This document shows, piece after piece, positions 25,026 through 28,825 of a stretch of 28,825 nucleotides of DNA. The translations under genes were made by a program, and so were the position numbers. Location of the stretch: assembly GCA_039800165.1 (NCBI GenBank), contig JBDLRH010000033.1:1-28825 (forward strand), in the 5' to 3' direction. The notes beneath the pieces were generated by a model. The model had not been told where the DNA came from. It ran no database searches and was given only the letters and a program-made list of their open reading frames with translations. Every line of letters starts with the position of its first letter. The first letter of the stretch is position 1. This stretch comes from JBDLRH01 sp039800165. GTDB taxonomy: Bacteria > Pseudomonadota > Gammaproteobacteria > Burkholderiales > Burkholderiaceae_C.

Positions 25026-26060
25026 TCAGCGCTTCTCGCTCTTGGCGTTGTAGCGCTTGGTCCACTCGGCCAGGATGCGCTCGCGGTTCTCGGCGGCCCA
25101 GTTGAAGTCCATCTTCACCAGGCGCGCTTCGTAGTCCTTCGGAACGTTGGGCAGCGGTGCGGCCACACCCGGCTGCGCGGTGATCGCGAAGTTCTTGCCG
25201 TACAGGATCATCGCGTCCTTGCTCGAAGCCCAGTCGGCCAGCTTCTTGGCCGCGTCGAGCTTCTTGGTGCCCTTGTGGATGGCAAAGGCTTCCAGGTCCC
25301 AGCCCAGGCCCTCTTTCGGGAACACCAGGTCGATCGGGGCGCCGCGTGCCTTGTTGGCGTTGGCGCGGTACTCGAACGAGATGCCCACCACGAATTCGCC
25401 CGAGGCAGCCATGTTGCAGGGCTTGGAGCCGCTGTGGGTGTACTGCGCGATGTTCTCGTGCAGCGCGTCCATGTACTTCCAGCCGCCGCCCTTGCCGTTG
25501 TCGTCGCCAAACAGCGTGAGCCACGCGGTTACGTCAAAGAAGCCGGTGCCGCTGGACGCCGGGTTGGGCATCACCACCTGGCCCTTGTAGGCCGGCTTGG
25601 TCAGGTCCTTCCAGGTCTCGGGCTTGGGGATGTTGCGCTTTTGCGCCTCCACCGTGTTGAAGCAGATGGTGGCGCCCCACACATCCATGCCGAACCACGC
25701 CGGCACCTTCTTCTTGTCGCGGTACTGGCTCATGATCGCGTCCAGGTTCAGCGGCGCGTAGGGCTCGAGCATGCCCTGCTTGTCCAGCAGCGCGAGGCTG
25801 GAAGCCGCCACGCCCATCACCGCATCGGCCTGCGGGTTGGCCTTCTCGGCCAGCAGCTTGGCGGTGATCACGCCGGTGGAGTCGCGCACCCACTTGATCT
25901 CGATGTCCGGGTGCACCCGGTTGAAGCCCTCCTGGTAGGCCTTGAGCTGGTCGGTCTCGAGTGCGGTGTACACCAGCAGCTGGGTCTTTTGTGCCTGGGC
26001 GGCGCCAAAGGCCATCAGCCCGGCCACGGCCAGCGATTTCAGGACGACGGAAAAACGCAT
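25026..26060 (-). CDS. phnS: Periplasmic 2-aminoethylphosphonate-binding protein
   Basis: A 344-residue type II-like extracellular solute-binding protein related to iron(III) and putrescine binding proteins. The signal peptide ends near AQA at residue 23. The mature part begins QKTQLLVYTALETDQLKAY and contains VMGVAASSLALLDKQG, VPAWFGMDVWGATICFN, VVMPNPASSGTGFFDVTAW and GISFEYRANANKARGAPID, a pattern I recognise from the putative aminoethylphosphonate-binding (PhnS2-type) family. The start at 26060 is supported by AAGGAG seven bases upstream. It is first in the minus-strand phosphonate operon, under the control region shared with the divergent regulator gene, and is followed by a terminator. 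The ligand is inferred from the operon and family, not from specific contact residues. Confidence 0.9.
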   Translation of the reverse strand: MRFSVVLKSLAVAGLMAFGAAQAQKTQLLVYTALETDQLKAYQEGFNRVHPDIEIKWVRDSTGVITAKLLAEKANPQADAVMGVAASSLALLDKQGMLEPYAPLNLDAIMSQYRDKKKVPAWFGMDVWGATICFNTVEAQKRNIPKPETWKDLTKPAYKGQVVMPNPASSGTGFFDVTAWLTLFGDDNGKGGGWKYMDALHENIAQYTHSGSKPCNMAASGEFVVGISFEYRANANKARGAPIDLVFPKEGLGWDLEAFAIHKGTKKLDAAKKLADWASSKDAMILYGKNFAITAQPGVAAPLPNVPKDYEARLVKMDFNWAAENRERILAEWTKRYNAKSEKR

Positions 26061-26149
26061 GGATCAACTCCTTGTCGGTGGAAGAGGGCTCCGATCGTGT
26101 GACGGGCTCATGACGCGCTGATGACGCGCCGGCGAACCCGGCTGAATCC

Positions 26150-26179
26150 ATTTGACTGCGCCGCGGCCGTCTTTGTCAA
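26150..26179 (-). promoter_or_regulatory. Candidate promoter of the phnS operon
   Basis: On the minus strand TTGACA lies at 26179-26174, and TCAAAT (four of six matches to the -10 consensus) at 26155-26150, with an 18-base spacer. It points toward the binding-protein gene and would leave a leader of about 80 bases. The -35 box lies in a TTGTCAAT sequence resembling one half of the nearby palindrome, so regulator contact with it is plausible. Confidence 0.5.
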
Positions 26180-26187
26180 TTGTTTTT

Positions 26188-26209
26188 GGTAGATTGTTGA
26201 CAATCTGCC
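26188..26209. promoter_or_regulatory. Palindromic operator, probable GntR-family site
   Basis: A 16-bp perfect palindrome AGATTGTTGACAATCT at 26191-26206 is extended by GG/CC pairs on both sides after one mismatch. It sits between the divergent regulator and transporter genes and overlaps the -35 box of the regulator promoter. The TTGTnnACAA core has the size and symmetry of FadR/GntR-type operators. Autorepression by the adjacent regulator and control of the divergent operon are the obvious inference. Confidence 0.72.
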
Positions 26210-26224
26210 AACGCGTGCTCTAAT
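26197..26224 (+). promoter_or_regulatory. Strong sigma-70-like promoter of the regulator gene
   Basis: A perfect -35 TTGACA at 26197-26202 and TCTAAT (five of six) at 26219-26224 are separated by 16 bases. Only seven bases lie between the -10 box and the ATG at 26232, so the transcript should begin at or within a base or two of the start codon. No Shine-Dalgarno sequence is present, which fits a leaderless mRNA. Confidence 0.65.
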
Positions 26225-26231
26225 CGGGTGC

Positions 26232-26978
26232 ATGAACGCGCTGCCCCACCCCACGATCGCGCTGCTGCAAAGCAGTTCGCTCGCCACCGTGGTGCAGCAG
26301 GAGATCGAGCGCGCCATCCTGGCCGGTGAACACCCGCCGGGCAGCAAGCTGACCGAGGCCACCCTGGCCGACAAGATGGGCGTGTCGCGCGGGCCGGTGC
26401 GCGAGGCCTTCCGCATGCTCGAGGAGGCCGGGCTGCTGCGCACCGAAAAGAACCGCGGCGTGTTTGTTCGCGACATTCCGCTGGACGAAGCGGTCGAAAT
26501 CTTCGATTTGCGCGCAGTGATGGAAGAACTGGTGGGCCGCCAGCTGGCCGAGCGCATCACCCCCGCGCAGCTCAAGGAGGCGCGCGCGCTGGTCGATGCG
26601 ATGGAGAAGGCGGTCAAGGCCGACGATGTGCCGGCCTATCACCAGCTCAACCTGCAGTTCCACGAGCGGCTGGTCGAGATGTCGGGCAACCGCAAGCTCA
26701 GCGCCATCTACCGCAAGCTGACCAAGGAACTCTCGCTGTTTCGCCTGCGCAACCTGCGCGAGGGCGACACGCTGCCGGTATCGGCCGGCGAGCACCGCCA
26801 CATCGTCAAGGCGATCGCCTCGGGCGACGCCGACGCCGCGGGCCGTGCGCTGTTCGACCATGTGATGGAAAGCAAGGCGCGCACGCTGGACAACGAACAG
26901 CGGCGCCTGGCGCTGCAGCAGCGCACCGGCGCCGATGCCCATACCCCTACAGGAAAGACACGACGTGCTGAACGTTAA
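26232..26978 (+). CDS. phnR: GntR/FadR-family phosphonate regulator
   Basis: A 248-residue FadR-subfamily transcription factor. The winged helix-turn-helix occupies about residues 15-80, with IERAILAGEHPPGSKLTEAT, the recognition region MGVSRGPVREAFRMLEEAG and the wing TEKNRGVFV. The FCD ligand-binding domain spans about 88-215, with histidines in QFHERLVEMSGN and GEHRHIVKAI typical of its metal or ligand site. It matches the Burkholderiales phosphonate-utilisation regulator family I know as PhnR. The gene is divergent from the transporter operon and overlaps phnA, so it probably senses a pathway compound such as aminoethylphosphonate or phosphonoacetate. The start is placed at the only well-positioned ATG, immediately downstream of a promoter. 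A palindromic operator lies at 26188-26209. Confidence 0.92.
   Translation: MNALPHPTIALLQSSSLATVVQQEIERAILAGEHPPGSKLTEATLADKMGVSRGPVREAFRMLEEAGLLRTEKNRGVFVRDIPLDEAVEIFDLRAVMEELVGRQLAERITPAQLKEARALVDAMEKAVKADDVPAYHQLNLQFHERLVEMSGNRKLSAIYRKLTKELSLFRLRNLREGDTLPVSAGEHRHIVKAIASGDADAAGRALFDHVMESKARTLDNEQRRLALQQRTGADAHTPTGKTRRAER
26951..26957 (+). promoter_or_regulatory. Ribosome binding site that fixes the phnA start
   Basis: AGGAAAG at 26951-26957 lies seven bases before GTG at 26965 and inside the last codons of the regulator gene. The alternative ATG at 26935 has no comparable sequence upstream. This favours translation of phnA from the GTG, giving a 14-base overlap with the regulator gene and likely translational coupling. 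Confidence 0.6.
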
Positions 26979-28182
26979 CCAACGCACCTACAAGCTGCCC
27001 TCGCAACCCACCGTGGTGGTGTGCGTGGACGGCTGCGAACCCGACTACCTGGGCCAGGCGGTGGCCACCGGCCAGATGCCGTGGATGCAGCGCGCACTGG
27101 CGCAGGGCACCTCCATCGTCGCCGACTGCGTGGTGCCGACCTTCACCAACCCCAACAACCTGTCCATCGTGACCGGCGCGCCGCCCAGCGTGCACGGCAT
27201 CTGTGGCAACTACCTGTTTGACACCGCCAGCAACACCGAGGTCATGATGAACGACCCGAAGTGGCTGCGCGCGCCCACGCTGTTTGCCGCGCTGGCCGAA
27301 GCCGGCAAGTCGGTGGCCATCGTCACCGCCAAGGACAAGCTGCGCAAGCTGCTGGGCCACGGCATGAAGGGCGGCATCTGCTTCTCGTCCGAGAAGGCCG
27401 ACCAGGTGACCGAGGCCGAGAACGGCATCAGCGATGTGCTGGGCCTGGTAAAGAGGCCGGTGCCCAGCGTCTACAGCGCCGACCTGTCGGAATTCGTGTT
27501 CGCCGCCGGCGTGGCGCTGATGCGCACCCGCCGCCCGGACGTGATGTATCTGTCCACCACCGACTACATCCAGCACAAGCACGCACCGGGCACCGAGGGC
27601 GCCAACGCCTTCTACCGGATGATGGACAAGTACCTCGGCGAGCTCGACGCGATGGGCTGCGTGATCGCGCTGACCGCCGACCACGGCATGAATGCCAAGG
27701 TGGCGATGGACGGCCGCCCCGACGTGATCTACCTGCAGGACTGGTTCGACGAGCGCATGGGCGCGGCAGCGGCGCGGGTGATCCTGCCGATCACCGACCC
27801 GTATGTGGTGCACCACGGCGCGCTGGGCTCGTTTGCCACCGTCTACCTGCCGCAGGGCACGAGTGCCGCCAGCGTGTGCGCCGACCTGCGCTCGCTGCGC
27901 GGCATGGAGCGGGTACTGACGCGCGAGGAAGCCGCACGCGAATTTGAGCTGCCGGCCGACCGCATCGGCGACATCGTCTGCGTGTCCGAGCGCTTCACCG
28001 TCATCGGCACCAGCGCCGTGCGGCACGACCTGTCGGGTCTGGACGCACCGCTGCGATCGCACGGCGGCATCAGCGAGCAGCGCGTGCCGTTGGTCCTGAA
28101 CCGCCCCACGCCCGGCCGCGAAGCCAACCGCCGCTGGCGCAACTTCGACGCCTTCGACCTGGCGCTGAACCACGCGCAGTGA
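26965..28182 (+). CDS. phnA: Phosphonoacetate hydrolase
   Basis: A 405-residue alkaline-phosphatase-superfamily enzyme that uses two zinc ions to split phosphonoacetate into acetate and phosphate. The N-terminal metal site is CVDGCEPDYL (Asp22), the threonine nucleophile is Thr61 in PTFTNPNNLSIVTG, and later metal ligands lie in LSTTDYIQHKHAPG and ALTADHGMN, with a further histidine near RSHGGISEQRVPLVLN. Order and length agree with characterised PhnA. I take the GTG at 26965 as the start because of the AGGAAAG before it and because VLNVNQRTYKLP resembles the known N-terminus; ATG 26935 would add ten residues. The gene overlaps the regulator and lies 21 bp before phnY. Confidence 0.94.
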   Translation: MLNVNQRTYKLPSQPTVVVCVDGCEPDYLGQAVATGQMPWMQRALAQGTSIVADCVVPTFTNPNNLSIVTGAPPSVHGICGNYLFDTASNTEVMMNDPKWLRAPTLFAALAEAGKSVAIVTAKDKLRKLLGHGMKGGICFSSEKADQVTEAENGISDVLGLVKRPVPSVYSADLSEFVFAAGVALMRTRRPDVMYLSTTDYIQHKHAPGTEGANAFYRMMDKYLGELDAMGCVIALTADHGMNAKVAMDGRPDVIYLQDWFDERMGAAAARVILPITDPYVVHHGALGSFATVYLPQGTSAASVCADLRSLRGMERVLTREEAAREFELPADRIGDIVCVSERFTVIGTSAVRHDLSGLDAPLRSHGGISEQRVPLVLNRPTPGREANRRWRNFDAFDLALNHAQ

Positions 28183-28203
28183 AGCACCAGACCCGAGCAA
28201 GCG

Positions 28204-28825
28204 ATGAGCAGCATCGAGCAATACATCCGCGACCACGCACTGGACGCGATGCGCATCGCCGGGCGCAAGGTGGGCGCCGACCGCGAACGCACGCAGGGCG
28301 CATCCCGCGTGATCGGGGTCTTCAACCCCTACACCGAACAGCGCATCGGCACCGTGCCCAAGGCCACGCTGGAGGAAGTGCGTGAGGCCTACGCCACGGC
28401 CCACGCCGAGCGGCCCACCCTCAGCCGCTACGAGCGCGCCGCCATCCTGAACCGCGCAGCCGAGATCATCCGCAACCGCCTGAACGAGGTGGCGGCCCTG
28501 ATCACCGCCGAAGCCGGCCTGTGCCACAAGGACGCGATCTACGAGGCCGGCCGCGTCAGCGACGTGCTGCTGTTCGGCGCCAGCGAGGTGCTGAAGGACG
28601 ACGGCCAGATCTTCAGCTGCGACCTGACGCACCACGGCAAGAAGCGCCGCGTGTACACCCAGCGCGCGCCGCTGCTGGGCGTGATCACCGCCATCACGCC
28701 CTTCAACCACCCGATGAACCAGGTGGCGCACAAGGTGGTGCCGAGCATCGCGACCAACAACCGCATGGTGCTCAAACCGTCGGAGAAGGTGCCGTTCTCG
28801 GCCATCCTGTTTGCCGACATCCTGT
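28204..28825 (+). CDS. phnY: Phosphonoacetaldehyde dehydrogenase, 3' end outside window
   Basis: The first 207 residues of an aldehyde-dehydrogenase-family protein. Visible features are the N-terminal cap with RVIGVFNPYTEQRIGTVPKA, the SRYERAAILNRAAEIIRNR helix, EAGLCHKDAIYEAGR, and the nucleotide-binding segment VITAITPFNHPMNQVAHKVV followed by MVLKPSEKVP. The catalytic Glu and Cys lie beyond the window. Position 21 bp after phnA and the presence of phnW identify it as the phosphonoacetaldehyde to phosphonoacetate step; the N-terminal sequence fits that family. The ATG at 28204 is the natural start, preceded by a weak GAGC. Identity depends partly on context because the protein is incomplete. 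Confidence 0.9.
   Translation, partial: MSSIEQYIRDHALDAMRIAGRKVGADRERTQGASRVIGVFNPYTEQRIGTVPKATLEEVREAYATAHAERPTLSRYERAAILNRAAEIIRNRLNEVAALITAEAGLCHKDAIYEAGRVSDVLLFGASEVLKDDGQIFSCDLTHHGKKRRVYTQRAPLLGVITAITPFNHPMNQVAHKVVPSIATNNRMVLKPSEKVPFSAILFADIL

Noticed and set aside
26947..28731. Long minus-strand open frame opposite phnA and phnY
   Set aside because: Low-complexity His/Ala/Gly/Val composition and complete overlap with two well-identified enzymes; a compositional shadow.

Overview
The window is 28.8 kb of very GC-rich chromosomal DNA, densely packed with genes. It most resembles a betaproteobacterium of the Burkholderiales, probably Comamonadaceae-like. This is inferred from base composition, a Bug/TctC-type binding protein without its permeases, a Burkholderiales-type aminoethylphosphonate transport and regulator set, and a SET-domain gene beside a topoisomerase III that ends in a SWIB domain. 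No rRNA, tRNA, CRISPR array, insertion sequence or phage gene was seen.

Region 1 (1-4387) holds a biotin protein ligase cut by the window edge, a small SET-domain lysine methyltransferase, and, divergently, DNA topoisomerase III. The topoisomerase carries a histone-H1-like lysine/alanine repeat and a C-terminal SWIB domain. A 47-bp strictly alternating purine/pyrimidine tract lies in the divergent promoter gap. Region 2 (4388-8740) holds a rho-independent terminator, an exported catalase-fold protein lacking the expected distal histidine, a convergent exported SUMF1-like protein lacking the catalytic cysteine pair, and a glutathione S-transferase/acyl-CoA synthetase pair. Region 3 (8747-13413, minus strand) reads argE-like deacetylase, TctC binding protein, phosphate acetyltransferase, acetate kinase. 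A divergent HI0933-type flavoprotein (13535-14902) follows; its stop codon overlaps that of a convergent HAD phosphatase.

Region 4 (14899-28825) is the most interesting part: a C2 aminophosphonate island with a second pathway attached. On the minus strand, from a shared control region at about 26.06-26.23 kb, come an aminoethylphosphonate-binding protein, an internal terminator, an ABC ATPase, a fused double permease and PhnW (2-aminoethylphosphonate:pyruvate transaminase). These are followed by a PuuA-like gamma-glutamyl ligase, a 649-bp gene-free repeat-bearing gap, an iron-type alcohol dehydrogenase, a PuuD-like gamma-glutamyl hydrolase, an aldehyde dehydrogenase and the HAD phosphatase. 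On the plus strand come the GntR-family regulator, phosphonoacetate hydrolase PhnA and phosphonoacetaldehyde dehydrogenase PhnY (cut by the window end).

PhnW, PhnY and PhnA together convert 2-aminoethylphosphonate to phosphonoacetaldehyde, then phosphonoacetate, then acetate plus phosphate. The ligase, alcohol dehydrogenase, aldehyde dehydrogenase and hydrolase have exactly the activities needed to gamma-glutamylate an amino alcohol such as ethanolamine, oxidise it twice and release an amino acid. My main hypothesis is that the locus salvages both phosphono- and phospho-lipid C2 head groups. This is inference from gene order and family chemistry, not demonstrated.
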